This document shows positions 43,650-54,057 of a stretch of 64,000 nucleotides of DNA, in pieces. Below the pieces are notes generated by a model, which saw only the letters and a list, made by a program, of their open reading frames with translations, did no database searches and was not told where the DNA came from. Position 1 is the first letter of the stretch, and the number at the start of each line of letters is the position of its first letter. The position numbers and the translations under genes were made by a program. The DNA is from Blastocladiella emersonii ATCC 22665 (taxonomy: Eukaryota > Blastocladiomycota > Blastocladiomycetes > Blastocladiales > Blastocladiaceae), in NCBI GenBank assembly GCA_025594325.1, contig JANHCV010000015.1, positions 186,001 to 250,000 on the forward strand, given 5' to 3'.

Positions 43650-44534
43650 ATGAAGCTGCTGCCGCTGCGGACCCTCTGCCGCGGCCTGTCCACGACCCGC
43701 CCGCTCGCCCTGCCCAAACCCGCCCGCCTCACCATGGCCGACCTGTCCGTCCCCGCGACGCCCGAGCGCACCGCCGACCTGGCCGCCAACTGGTCGCTCG
43801 TCTCGGGCAACCTGCGCGCTGCCGCGCTTGCGGCGTCGCGCCCAGCCGACGCGGTGCGGCTGGTCGCCGTGTCCAAGACCAAGCCCGCGACGGACGTGCT
43901 GGCGATGCACTCCGCGACGGGGCAGTTGCACTTCGGCGAGAACTACGTGCAGGAGCTCGTCGACAAGGCCGCGGTCCTGCCGCGCGACCTGCGCTGGCAC
44001 TTTATCGGGCACCTGCAGAGCAACAAGGCCAAGGCGGTCGCGTCGATCCCGAACCTGCACGTCGTCGAGACGGTCGACTCGCTCAAGCTCGCCGCCGAGC
44101 TCGACAAGCACGCCGGCCGCGCGACGCGGGATGCTCCGCTGCGCGTGTTCATCCAGGCCAACACGTCCGGCGAGGAGTCCAAGGCGGGCGTCGCGTCGCG
44201 CGATGCGATCGTCGAGCTCGCGCGCGCCATCGTGGAGAAGTGCCCGCACCTCGTCGTCGCTGGGCTCATGACCATCGGCGAGCCGGGTATGGGCGACCGC
44301 GATTTCGCCACGCTCGCCGACTGGCGCTCGGCCGTTGCGGGCGCGCTCGAGGAAGCCGTCAAGGCGAACGCCGACCTCGCCCCGCGCGTCGCCAGCCCGC
44401 TCGAGCTCAGCATGGGCATGTCCGACGACTACGCCCTCGCGATCATGCACGGGTCGACCAACGTGCGCGTCGGCAGCAGCCTGTTCGGCGCGCGCGCGTA
44501 CCCGCCGGGCAAGGGGCCCAACGCCGCCAAGTAG
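43650..44534 (+). CDS. Pyridoxal phosphate homeostasis protein (YggS/PROSC/PLPBP family), probably mitochondrial
   Basis: Single exon, 294 residues from ATG 43650. Residues 1-28 are basic and Ser/Thr/Leu-rich without acids (KLLPLRTLCRGLSTTRPL), a typical mitochondrial presequence. A second ATG at 43734 would give a cytosolic form. The fold-type III TIM barrel follows: RLVAVSKTKPATDV contains the PLP-binding Lys, then HFGENYVQEL, WHFIGHLQSNKAK, HVVETVDSLKLA, NTSGEESKAGV, AGLMTIGEPG, LSMGMSDDYALAI and GSTNVRVGSSLFGAR (phosphate site). Family members bind PLP without catalysis and buffer or deliver it. Length and all motifs are normal. Confidence 0.95.
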   Translation: MKLLPLRTLCRGLSTTRPLALPKPARLTMADLSVPATPERTADLAANWSLVSGNLRAAALAASRPADAVRLVAVSKTKPATDVLAMHSATGQLHFGENYVQELVDKAAVLPRDLRWHFIGHLQSNKAKAVASIPNLHVVETVDSLKLAAELDKHAGRATRDAPLRVFIQANTSGEESKAGVASRDAIVELARAIVEKCPHLVVAGLMTIGEPGMGDRDFATLADWRSAVAGALEEAVKANADLAPRVASPLELSMGMSDDYALAIMHGSTNVRVGSSLFGARAYPPGKGPNAAK

Positions 44535-44574
44535 ATCTCGCTCTTCGCTCAATATACATGCAAACGTTAAACCA

Positions 44575-45561
44575 ATGAACCGCACATCGACACTTGGTGC
44601 ACGCGCCGCCACGGGCCCCGCCGCGCTTGCTGCCGCGGCGAGCACGCCCCAGCTCGGAATCGCTTCGGCGGCGGGTGCTTCGCCTCTGCGCCGCCAGGCG
44701 TCCCACCCGCTCGCCGCGTCGCCACCCACTGCGGGCGGACTCGCTGCCTCGGCCTCGCCGCTCTCGGGTGTTGTCATGGGTGCGGGAAGTGTGGGCGGCG
44801 GAAGCACGGCCGCGGGAAGCACCACGCTCGCGGGAACCGGGACCGCGAGCGGGGCAGGCGGCGCGGGAGGGCGGCGCGCATCGGGGCCCGCCGCGGGCGG
44901 GGTTGAGCCGGCGCTACTCGGTACGCTCGCGCTCTGAGGTATTGAGGGTCACGAAGCTGACGCGAAGGAGGGTGTAGGCGCGTCAACGCCTGACGAGCTG
45001 CGTCTCTTCCGCCAGCTCGACCAGCTGCGCGCCGTCCAGGTCGCGCTGGCCGCCGAGCACGCGTCGGCTGCACCCGCTTCCGGGACTACGCCGCCGTTGA
45101 ATCCGGAGTACGCGCGCGACTGTCGATGGGCGAGGCTCTGCGACTGACGCGCCAACACGTAGAGACCCGACGGCCGGGGACGAGTCGAACGGCGGCGCTA
45201 CGGGGCAGTCCAACAACGCGACGTATTCGCGCACGCAGGACCGGTTCGCGGCGAAGCGCGACCAGGCGGCGGTGCTCACGGCCAAGGTACGCTGCGCGCT
45301 TCGCGGGATGGAGGCTGGGAAGCTCACTTTGGGCGTGTTCGTTGTAGCTGGGTGACCTGCGCGGGATCATGTACGCTCGGCTCACCCCGCCACGCTCGGT
45401 CGAGGCACAGCTCATGCGCACTCGTGTGTAGGCGCGACATTACCGCGACAGCGCGGACCATCCACCAGGCGGCCGCCACGTCGACCTCGGCCGCGAGCGA
45501 CACCCAGCGCGCGGGGACACCGGCCACGGCGATCGCGCCGCCGCCGTCCGGGTCACAGTGA
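44575..45561 (+). CDS. Hypothetical small five-exon protein
   Basis: Not visible as one open frame. Exons 44575-44920, 44978-45107, 45163-45286, 45348-45370 (23 nt) and 45432-45561 join through four introns of 55-61 nt, all with donor GTACGC and acceptor TAG, giving 250 residues and a clean stop. Every junction keeps frame, and each intron, if retained, would bring a stop or frameshift, which supports the model. The N-terminal 115 residues are Ala/Gly/Ser low complexity. The ordered part is helical (TPDELRLFRQLDQLRAVQVAL, then TQDRFAAKRDQAAVLTAKL, then GIMRDITATARTIHQAA), suggesting a short coiled coil. No family recognised. It starts 40 nt after the PLPBP stop and converges on UBC6. Confidence 0.6.
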
Positions 45562-45613
45562 GCGGGATGCATAAACGGATGAAGTAGTTTGTACATGGAC
45601 GCCCCTCCACAAC

Positions 45614-46495
45614 TCACGCGCTAGCCCCCGCGCCGGCGTCGTGGTGGTGTCCGCCGGCCGCGGTGCCGAGGCGCATGACGATGCGGTGGAACACGAGGTA
45701 GACCCAGAGCGCGAACCCGAGGAGCAGCCACTTGTACCGCGCGAAGATGCCCGCCTGCTGCACTGGTGGCACTGGCTGCGCAGCGGTCGCAGCGGTCGTT
45801 GGTGGTGGTGGCGCGACAACAGCGACCGAGGGCACGCGGCGGCGGACGGCCGCGACGGTTGGTGGCGCGGGAGGTTCAGCGGCCGCCGTCGTGGACGTTG
45901 GCGTCGGTGCGTCGGCGGTCCCGTCGTAGCTGCCGCCAAACGCCATCTCGCCCTCGAGAAACTCGGGCCACACGTCCGCGAACGCCTTCTGCTTGCGGTT
46001 CCACGCGACGCTGACGCGCGCGAGCGCCTGTCGCTCCGCGGCGCTGGCCTTGACGGTGCCCGCGGCCATCTCGTCGACGACCATGAACGACAGCAGGCCC
46101 GACAGAATCGTGGCGACGGACCATCCCGGGTTCCACGTGTCGGGGTGGTAGTCGCTCATGGACATGCAGATGCGCTCGCCGGGCTTGAACCGCCCGTTGG
46201 GGGTGGTCACGCGGATCGAGGGCGGAGCGAACGGGTACTCGGGCGGGAAGTTGAGCTGCCCCCAGTACACGCCGCCCGCGAACGGCGTGTCCGGCGGGCC
46301 GTGCATCAGGAAGTGCCAGCACAGGATGTTCGAGTCGAGCGGGCGCGCCGTGATCAGCTACGAGGTGGATGGGGGAGAGTGAGCGGGCGGTGGGGGTCGG
46401 GGCGGCTGCAGGGAGGGCGAGCGTACGGGCGGCGGCGAAGCCACAATGGCCTTGTACTCCTTGGTCAGGCGCTTGTACGCGGCCTGGGTCGCCAT
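45614..46495 (-). CDS. UBC6: Ubiquitin-conjugating enzyme E2, UBC6/UBE2J2 type, tail-anchored
   Basis: Exons 46495-46427 and 46357-45614 (intron 69 nt, GTACGC...CGTAG) join to 270 residues. Exon 1 is MATQAAYKRLTKEYKAIVAS, the UBC6 start. The E2 core follows, with TPNGRFKPGERICMSMSDYH; the active-site Cys falls at residue 87, as in yeast Ubc6, and PDTWNPGWSVATIL follows. A Pro/Ala/Thr-rich linker leads to one C-terminal membrane segment (KWLLLGFALWVYLVFH) and a short His/Gly tail, so the enzyme faces the cytosol from the ER membrane. UBC6 works with Doa10-type ligases in ER-associated degradation and can modify Ser/Thr. Its start is 275 nt from the diverging dehydratase gene. Confidence 0.96.
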
Positions 46496-46769
46496 TGCTG
46501 GTAGTCTCGATGCGTCGCGGGGCACTCACGGGGCCAGATACATGGACGAGGAGGGGAGAGCGAGCGGTTGACGGCGCGGCTTCATCGAAGCAGGCAGGCA
46601 GCGAACACTCACGCGGCGGCGCGTGCGCCACACCCGTGTCTCCCACCTCCGCCGCCACGGCCGCGGCCGCCGCTCTCGCTCGAGGAGACCTGATCCTCTC
46701 TCTCTCTTCGCACGCCAACACACGTATCTTGCTACGCATCGACTAGACAACAGCCAACCTCTTGCAACC

Positions 46770-48071
46770 ATGATGGCTTCCGCGGCGACACCACCACCAC
46801 CACGGTCTACTTCCAACGGCGGCGCACCGGGCCCCGACGCGCGGCCGCCGTGGCAGGACCTCGACGACCAGGTCGGCGACCGCATCGACCCGCCGCTCGC
46901 GTCGATCCGGCGCGTGCTGGTGACTGGCGGGGCCGGGTTCATGTACGCGCGTCATCGCACTCGCTCTTGCAGCCGAATTTCACACTCCCCGCGGACATAG
47001 CGCGTCGTTTCTAGTGCGCAAACTCGCGCGGCTGTACCCCGAGTGGCAGCTCGTGGTGATCGACAAGCTCGACTACTGCTCGTCGCTGCGCTCGCTCGAC
47101 GGTCTGCCGTCGGACCGCGTCGTGTTCGAGCAGGGCGACATTGCGGACCCGGCCTTCGTCAACCGCGTGTTCGCCGCGCACGCGCCCATCGACACCGTGG
47201 TGCACCTGGCGGCGCAGTCGCACGTCGACAACTCGTTCGGCAGCGGCGTGTCGTCGCTCGAGTTCACGCGGGCGAACGTGCTGGGGACGCACGTCCTGCT
47301 CGAGGCCGCAAGGCAGTGCGCGCCGACGATGCCGCGGTTCGTGCACGTGTCGACGGACGAGGTGTACGGGGACATCCCCGGCGACGCGCCGAACGCGCGC
47401 GAGGACGCGCCGCTCGCGCCCAACAACCCGTACTCGGCGACGAAAGCCGCCGCCGAGTGCCTCGTGCGCGCGTACCACCGCACCTACGGGCTGCCCGCGA
47501 TCGTGACCCGGTCCAACAACGTGTACGGGCCGTGCCAGTTCCCCGAGAAGATCGTGCCCAAGTTCGTGTGTCTCCTCCTCGAGGGGCGGCGGTGCACGAT
47601 CCACGGCGACGGGAGTAACGTGCGGCGGTACCTGTACGTCAGCGACGTCGCCGACGCGCTCGACGTCGTCATCCACCGCGGCGTGCCTGGCGAGATCTAC
47701 AATATCGGGACCGACGTCGAGATGGCCAACGTCCAGCTCGCCGAAACGCTCGTGCGCGCCGTCTACCCGGACGCGAGGGACCCGATCGCCGAGCACTGCG
47801 AGTGGGTGCCCGACCGCGCGCTCAACGACCGCCGGTACGCCGTCGACTCGGCTAAGATGCGCAAGCTCGGATGGACGCCGCGCGTGTCGCTCGACGAGGG
47901 GCTCGCGAGGACCAGTACGTTTGCCTTTTACTCGTGCGAGCTCGACGGATCGCTGACACTTTGGGCGGACGTGTAGTCGAGTGGTACCGCGAGCACCGGC
48001 ACGGGTGGTGGCCGGGCGACCTCGACGCGGCGCTGCGCGCGCACCCAACACATCCCTCTCCACGCAACTAG
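46770..48071 (+). CDS. dTDP-glucose 4,6-dehydratase-like (RmlB/TGDS) extended SDR enzyme
   Basis: Exons 46770-46942, 47001-47914 and 47977-48071 give 393 residues. Both introns use GTACG donors, TAG acceptors and keep frame. After a Pro/Ser-rich N-terminus, the Rossmann motif VTGGAGFIAS (residues 51-60) is split by intron 1. Next come VVIDKLDYCSSLRSL, LAAQSHVDNSFG, the active-site HVSTDEVYGDI (Thr-Asp-Glu, about 172-182), and YSATKAAAE with the catalytic Tyr and Lys. RSNNVYGPCQFPEK and the final RTIEWYREHRHGWW, completed by exon 3, are typical of 4,6-dehydratases. The enzyme makes NDP-4-keto-6-deoxyglucose, a route to deoxyhexoses for glycans. Exact nucleotide (dTDP or UDP) cannot be told from sequence. 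It ends 36 nt from the convergent UBR-box gene. Confidence 0.92.
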
Positions 48072-48107
48072 CACAAACCATGACCCACTCACTATTCACT
48101 CTATATA

Positions 48108-48827
48108 TCACCCACTGCGCAAGTTACACGTCCCGTGCATCGGACAATGCAGCTCCGCCTTCCACGCCTCGGGGTCGCCGCAATCGCAGCACCCGCCGCC
48201 CATGGACGAGTGCACGTACACGTCGTGGCCCGCGTGGTCCTGCGCCTCGTAGCACGCCGCGCACAAGACACACGTCGAGTCGAGCGCGCACGTCGCGCAC
48301 CGGTACAAGATGTCGTTTTTCCGGAACACGCGGCCGCACGCTGTCGGCGGGGTGCCGTGCGGGACACGCGTGGAGGTGGTAGCCGAAGTTGGGGTGGACG
48401 CGGAGCGGGGTGGGACCAGCGACGCGTACAGGGCGTCCCACGACGGCGGCGCGGTGCCCGAACCACCCGAGTGCGTCAGGACGGCCGAGATCAGGTGCGC
48501 CGCGACCGTCGATTCGAGCGCGCGCGGCACCTCGACGGGGACGGTGGGGAGCCGGCTCACGGCACCGGTCGTGGCCGACACGACGGCGACGGGCGCGCTC
48601 GCCTCGGCGCACGGGTTGAGCGACGCGTGCTCGCGGTCGGTCCACTCGGCTTTTGTGGCGGAGTGGAATGTGGTGGGCGAGGTCGGCGATGTCGGCGCGC
48701 CGCCGCTGCCGCCGTCCGGGACCGAGGGCGCGCGCAGCGGGGTCACGGCGAGCGAGCACGGCGGGTGGATCAGCAGGCCGCGGACCGCGGCGCGCGATGC
48801 GGATTGTGTTGAGAGTTCAGGTTCCAT
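48108..48827 (-). CDS. Stand-alone UBR-box zinc-finger protein
   Basis: Single exon, 239 residues from MEPELSTQSASRAAVRG to a stop at 48108. The C-terminal 75 residues form a UBR box with its Cys/His pattern (CGRVFRKNDILYRCATCALD, then CVLCAACYEAQDHAGHDVYV, then GGGCCDCGDPEAWK and HCPMH). This is the zinc fold that N-recognins use to bind N-terminal Arg/Lys/His. UBR1-type ligases are close to 2000 residues and carry a RING and ClpS-like domain. Here the protein ends directly after the UBR box, and the next gene begins 36 nt beyond on the other strand, so there is no room for more. The N-terminal part is Pro/Ser/Thr-rich with a helical stretch (ALESTVAAHLISAVLTH). It may be a free-standing reader or a derived fragment of a UBR gene. 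The frame is intact. Confidence 0.8.
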   Translation of the reverse strand: MEPELSTQSASRAAVRGLLIHPPCSLAVTPLRAPSVPDGGSGGAPTSPTSPTTFHSATKAEWTDREHASLNPCAEASAPVAVVSATTGAVSRLPTVPVEVPRALESTVAAHLISAVLTHSGGSGTAPPSWDALYASLVPPRSASTPTSATTSTRVPHGTPPTACGRVFRKNDILYRCATCALDSTCVLCAACYEAQDHAGHDVYVHSSMGGGCCDCGDPEAWKAELHCPMHGTCNLRSG

Positions 48828-49215
48828 GGCGAGTGAGGGTGTTTGGGAGGAGAGAGAAGAAGGGAAACCGAGCGAAAGGAAACGCGAGGTCGCGGCAGCA
48901 GCGACGTGACCTCACGCGCGTGTGGGCGATCGGCAACGGGGCACGTGGATGGCAGGCGCCACTCTGGGCCGCGGCAACAGAGTGTCGCGTTTTCGCTGGC
49001 GGGCCGGGCAGGCGGGCGCGGCCGGGCGGCGGAGCGCCCCCCAAACACCAAAACGTTTGGTCGCCCCCCGTCGCCCGCCCTCTCTCTCCTCCTGGTCTGT
49101 ATCGCCTCGGTGTATCCATCTCCCTCCAGGTCAGTCTTCCACGCATGCACCAACGCAACGAACGGAACGCGTCGCCTAACGCGCCGCCGTCGCCACGACC
49201 GTCTAGCTACCAACC
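48828..49215. promoter_or_regulatory. Divergent promoter region
   Basis: 388 bp between the UBR-box gene (-) and the acidic protein gene (+). GC-rich, with a C/T-rich leader (49078-49110) on the plus side. No TATA box is evident. Confidence 0.45.
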
Positions 49216-49758
49216 ATGACTTTTGACGAGAAGACGCTCAAGAAGGTGATCAAGGAGGGCGGCAAGCGCGGCGTCGAGATCGAGGGCGCTGCCACCATGG
49301 GCGGTCTGCAGTACTTCTGCACCAAGGTCGACGAGCCCGCGGGCAACGCCGAGCTGCTGGTCAAGTCGGTCGAGGCCATGAACGCCGAGGTCGACGAGGC
49401 CGAGGAGGAGCGCAAGGGCGGCTCGGGCGCCATCGGCAAGATGGTCTTCTCGTGCAACGACCAGACCCTGGCCATCGTCGCCTACGTGCCCGCCGACAAG
49501 ACCAAGGACCTGTCGGCCACCACGTGGCTCAAGTCGGTCCTCGACCAGTATGAGGGCAAGTTCGTCCGCGGCGACGACGGCATGGCCGTTGGCGAGATCT
49601 ACTCGAACCCCGACGCCGGCAAGTTCACGCTCAAGATCCGCGACGAGGCCCTCCCCAAGGCCATCGTCTACCTCCGCTCCAAGGGTCTCTTCCCCGAGGC
49701 CGACTCGGACTCGGACTCGGACTTCGTCATGGGCGACGACTACTTTGACGAGATGTAA
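49216..49758 (+). CDS. Small acidic conserved-looking protein of unknown function
   Basis: Single exon, 180 residues, ATG 49216 (caaccATGA). Compact alpha/beta sequence with no signal peptide or membrane segment: KTLKKVIKEGGKRGVEIEG, GLQYFCTKVDEPAGNAELL, VEAMNAEVDEAEEERKGGSG, IGKMVFSCNDQTLAIVAYVP, LSATTWLKSVLDQYEGKFVR, KFTLKIRDEALPKAIVYLRS. The tail is highly acidic (DSDSDSDF then GDDYFDEM). Codon use is strongly biased to C/G-ending codons, as in highly expressed genes here. The regular, low-complexity-free core suggests a conserved cytosolic protein, but I cannot name the family. The acidic C-terminus could bind basic partners such as tubulin or ribosomal proteins (guess). Confidence 0.75.
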   Translation: MTFDEKTLKKVIKEGGKRGVEIEGAATMGGLQYFCTKVDEPAGNAELLVKSVEAMNAEVDEAEEERKGGSGAIGKMVFSCNDQTLAIVAYVPADKTKDLSATTWLKSVLDQYEGKFVRGDDGMAVGEIYSNPDAGKFTLKIRDEALPKAIVYLRSKGLFPEADSDSDSDFVMGDDYFDEM

Positions 49759-50086
49759 GGAGACCTTCACCGGCTCTCCCTGCTTCCCAGTCTCGGTGGT
49801 GCTGCCCGTCGGGTTGTTCGTGTCCCTCTCCCCCTGTACCCTATAACCCAACGCGCTGCCGCTGCTGTTGCTGCGAGATTCTATAAACCTGTAAGAATTT
49901 GTTGACCACCACTCGTCCTGACTTGACCTCGATGTGCGTCGCCGCCGCGGCCGTTTTCACGCGCGTCTCCCGCGTTGGCGAAGGAGACACCCGGAGGCGC
50001 GCGCACTCGCCCGCTGTGCTGCAGCCGCGATCGCGTCGCCCTCTCCCTCGCGTCGCTCACCCTCACATACGCCGCCCGCTCTGCCC
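49759..50086. other. Intergenic region
   Basis: 328 bp holding the 3' UTR of the acidic protein gene (attctataaacctg near 49879) and the leader of ALG2. Nothing else seen. Confidence 0.4.
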
Positions 50087-51730
50087 ATGCATTCGGACCC
50101 AGCACCGACGCCCGCCATCCTACCAAGCGCGCTCACCGTCGTCGCTGCCCTCTGCGTCGCCGCCGCCCTGATCGCCACCATGGCCGTCCCCACGTCCCCG
50201 CCAGCGCGCGCCGCGTCCACATCGCGCTCGCGCTCGGCCTCGCCGCCGCGCCTGCGGCCCAATGACCAGGACACGATGCACCCGCCGCCGCGCCTGCGCA
50301 TCGCTTTCGTGCACCCAGACCTCGGTATCGGTACGCGCGTTCCCCGCGGTGCTGGATGATCCATCACCAGTCACTCACTCTCGCCCGCCTCGCGACGTGT
50401 AGGCGGCGCCGAACGCCTGATCGTCGACGCCGCGACCGGCCTACAGTCGCGCGGGCACGCCGTGCGCGTGTACACGAGCCACCACGACGCGGCGCACTGC
50501 TTCCCGGAGACGCGCGACGGGACGCTGCGCGTCGGCGTGCACGGCGACTGGCTGCCGCGGTCGACGCTGGGCCGCCTGCACCTCGTGTGGGCGGTCGTCC
50601 GCCACCTGTGGCTGTGCCTGATCCTCGCGCTGCGCCACCGGTCCGACCCCGCCGACGTGTACGTCGTCGACCAGCTGTCGACGGGCGTGCCCTTCCTCCA
50701 GCGCGCGACGGGCGCGCGCGTCCTGTTCTACTGCCACTTCCCCGACAAGCTCTTGGCCTCCAGCAAGACGCGCGGGAGTACGCTGGGCCGAGTGTACCGC
50801 GCGCCGCTCGACTGGATCGAGGAAGCGACGACGGGCGCCGCCGACGAGATCGTCGTCAACTCCAAGTTCACCCGCGCCGTGTTCAGGGCCGCGTTCCCCT
50901 CCATCAAGCGCGTCCCCGCCGTCGTGTACCCGGGCGTCCCGCCCGCGCCCGTTTCCGGGAGTGCACCGGCGTGGGAGGTGACGGCCCCCGGCCCCGTGTT
51001 CGCCAGCATCAACCGGTTCGAGCGCAAGAAAAACCTGCCGCTCGCCCTCGCCGCGTTCGCGCGCGCCCGCGCCGCCCTGCCCGCAGGCGCCACGCTCGTC
51101 CTCGCCGGCGGCTTCGACCCGCGCGTCCGCGAGAACGCGGCCGTGCTCGCCGAGCTCACCGAGCAGGCCAAGTCCCTGAACCTCACCTCGGCGACCGTCG
51201 CCGGGTCGGACCTCACGGGCCCCGCATGGCCGCTCCCCGCCGGCACCCCAGTCGTGTTCGTGACCAGCATCCCGGAACCCGCGAAATCCGCGCTCCTGGC
51301 GCGCGCGACCGCGCTCGTCTACACGCCCGCGTACGAGCACTTTGGCATCGTCCCCGTCGAGGCCATGCGCGCCGGCGTCCCCGTCGTCGCCGTCAACAAC
51401 GGCGGGCCAGCCGAGTCCGTCCGCCACCACCGCACCGGGTACCTGTGCTCGCCCGCGGGCGCCCAGGTGGGCGAGGGCGAGGTCGATCTCGAGGACTTTG
51501 TCCGCACCGTCAACGGCGGCGGCGCAAACCTGGATGAGGCGCTGGTTGCCCAGTTCGCGCTCGGGATGCAGTGGGCCGCGGGACTCGCGCCCAAGCAGCG
51601 CGCGGCGTTTGCCGAGGCGGCGAGGGAGCGCGTTGAGGAGAAGTTTTCTCGTGGCGCGTTCATTGACGCGCTCGAGGCGGCCCTCATGGCGTGTACCGCC
51701 GGCGCCGTGTGTCGCGCCAAGGCCGAGTGA
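50087..51730 (+). CDS. ALG2: Alpha-1,3/1,6-mannosyltransferase ALG2 (GT4 family)
   Basis: Exons 50087-50330 and 50403-51730 (intron 72 nt, GTACGC...GTGTAG) join to 523 residues. The N-terminal membrane segment (ILPSALTVVAALCVAAALIA) anchors it to the ER, with a basic linker after it. The GT-B core begins [20 protein letters not shown], the ALG2 signature spanning the intron. It continues VDQLSTGVPFLQRATGARVLFYCHFPDKLLA, which is distinctive for ALG2. The C-terminal half has FASINRFERKKNLPLALAAF and the EX7E-like EHFGIVPVEAM followed by NNGGPAESV. It adds the second and third mannoses to dolichol-linked Man1GlcNAc2 on the cytosolic ER face in N-glycan assembly. All motifs are intact. Confidence 0.96.
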
Positions 51731-52060
51731 TGGCGCGCGCGTGTGTGGGCGATGGAATATACCAGTTCAACTCGTTGACGGTCGTCGTAGGGCGCGGTGG
51801 GTGGAGGAGTGGACGCGGTGGTGGATCGCGTCGCGGTCTGGACCACGCGTTCTGAGGCGTGGCTGAGACGCGCGTTGGCCACGGAGCGCGTGCGGTTCCC
51901 AACCGGCGGAAAACACATGCTTGCCGGGACAACCCCAGAAAACAGGGTGAAGATGCAGCCGCGGCTATGCACCTTGCTCGCCTTCCCTTGACCCGCGCCC
52001 CAGCTCGCGCGTCGCTCGCCCTCCTTCGACTCGTCGTCCCGGATCCACGGCATCAACACC
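51731..52060. other. Intergenic region
   Basis: 330 bp between ALG2 and the secreted protein gene. GC-rich, without RNA genes or a TATA box that I can recognise. Confidence 0.4.
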
Positions 52061-53565
52061 ATGAAGCTGCTCAACGCCCTCCTTATCGTCTCGCTGCTGA
52101 GCGCTACCGGCGCACGCGCCGCCGAGGTTGACCGCCGTGGTGCGCATCACACGCGCGCTCGAGCCTTCGCGTAGTTGTGTGCGCTAACGCGCTCCCCACG
52201 CCGCGTACTGTAGCGCCCGTGCAGCCGGGTGCGATCCCCGCGCCCGCGACGTGGGGCACCGCGACCTACTCGTCCAAGACCTTCATCCCGCCGGGCGACG
52301 AGTGGTACTCGTTCAACGCGTGCTACCCGGGCTCCGGCACGCCGTGGACGATCCTGCTCGACCACCCGCACGCGGCGACCTACGACATGGTCGTCGATGT
52401 GGTCGTATCGTATCCCGCGACGGCCGGGTACGACACGCCGCACGCGTACCTGTGGTCCGACGGCAAGTGGGTCGCGCTGACCGAGGCGGCGGAGCCCGTC
52501 AACCTCAACTGCATCGGAGGCCAGATGGTGCGGGCCGTCGCAGGCGCGCAGTGCTGGGCCAACCCCAACGTGCCCAAGCTGTCGGCCACGATCAAGGCCG
52601 GGTCCAAGGCGTTCGCCTTCGGGCCCATCACGGGCACCAAGTGCACCGCCGGCATGTTCCGGTACCGCTTCGTCGAGCCGCCGCCGTACTGCACGTCGAC
52701 GAGCGCGCCCGACTACGTGGTCCCGCGCGACACGGCCGGGGCGGTCGCGACGGCGGCGCTGCCCGTCGCCCAGCTCGCGTGCAACCAGATCGGCGCCGAC
52801 CTCGCGCCCGTCACGTCCAAGAACGCGGTCGACGTCGCCAAGGGTACGCGTGCTGCGAGCCGCTCGTCTTGCGTGATGCGCCGACAGATCGCTGACCGCT
52901 GATGGCGACATGTAGCCGGCATCGATTGCATTGGCCTCGGCAAGCAGGCGCTCGTCGCGAGCTGGGAGGGTAACTCGTACGACCAGCCCGGCCTGCTTCT
53001 CTCGCTGCCGAGCAAGGCTGGCAAGGTACGCTCTCCTCTTGTCCACGGAAAACCACTGCAGACCACCACTCACTACTGCCCTTCACCTTCACTCGCCGCG
53101 TAGTCGCCCTCGGTCAACGTCGCCGACCCCTCGACCCCGCTGCCGCCCATCTGCAAGCTGCGCAAGTCCACCGAGACCGAGTTCGGCCTGGTCGTCGGCG
53201 CCGACTCGCCGGTCCGTGTCGTGGTCCTGTCCGAGGGCGTGGACGCGGCCTCGGCCGCCGCCGTGTGCACGCGCCGCGGGTACTCGCTCGCCGACCTCAA
53301 GTCCGGCTCGGGCTCGGGATCGACGTTCGCCACGGCGTCGGGCGTCACGTACCAGGCGCTTGGCAGCGGCGGCAAGGCGTGGATTCACTCGTACGACGGG
53401 GACGCGTACGCGGGCTCCTGCATCGCCCTCACAGCCGCCGACTCGCCGACCAAGGCCGGCAGCGTCAACGTGCCCGCCGGCGGGTGCACCGGCAAGCTCG
53501 ACGCCGTCGTGTGTCAGACGGCTGCCGCTTCGACCGCCCCGATGCAGCGCCGCAGCGAGCTTTAA
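52061..53565 (+). CDS. Secreted protein with two C-type-lectin-like modules (copy A)
   Basis: Exons 52061-52139, 52214-52843, 52916-53025 and 53104-53565 join to 426 residues. Donors are GTGCGC, GTACGC and GTACGC. Signal peptide: MKLLNALLIVSLLSATGARA. An N-terminal beta-rich domain (about 27-200) includes SSKTFIPPGDEWYSFNACYPG and a Cys-containing end (GTKCTAGMFRYRFVEPP). Two Cys-paired modules follow. The first reads LACNQIGADLAPVTSKNAVD, IDCIGLGKQALVASWEGNSY. The second reads CTRRGYSLADLKSGSGSG, then GGKAWIHSYDGDAYAGSCIA and GGCTGKLDAVVCQ. The C..G..LA.L....A start and WI.SYDGD.Y..SC end resemble degenerate C-type lectin folds, so extracellular carbohydrate binding is plausible but unproven. 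An inverted paralog with the same exon phases lies at 59970-61458. Confidence 0.75.
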
Positions 53566-54057
53566 GGGTTCTCCGAGTGTGTTCTGGGTGATGATTGTGC
53601 ACCGGAGTTGTTTGACGGGATATTGGATGCGGTTTCTTGAGCTGCACACCGTGCAACGCACTATTCGACCACGTCACCCGTGCACAACGCCGTAGTTCGC
53701 GCCGCGCCACGCACGTGTTCAAGCCGACGCGCTTTCTTTGGTCCCTTGAGGTCTTCCTGCGGTTGCAAGCGACGGGTCTGAGAGTTTGGGCTAGATCGTG
53801 GTCGAAGGACGCTTTTCGATATATACCAGTGCATTCCGCGATGAGTATCGCATGGCTTTTCTCCTTGGCTCGAGAGGCTCGGGTTTCTCGCGAAGCGCAA
53901 GTCCAAAACTGTGGCGCAACGCGTCTCACATTTCACACGCGACGCTCGGATTTCTCCGCGTCGCGAACGCAGACCGCCAAATCCCGAAGCTCTCGCGCCG
54001 ATATAGCAAGCTATCCGTTCACATGCAACTTCATGCAGCGCGCCCGGGGCACTCTCG
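53566..54057. other. Intergenic region before the receptor gene
   Basis: 492 bp, less GC-rich than the neighbours. It contains gatatatacc (about 53818), a possible TATA element about 240 nt upstream of the receptor ATG. No gene seen. Confidence 0.4.
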
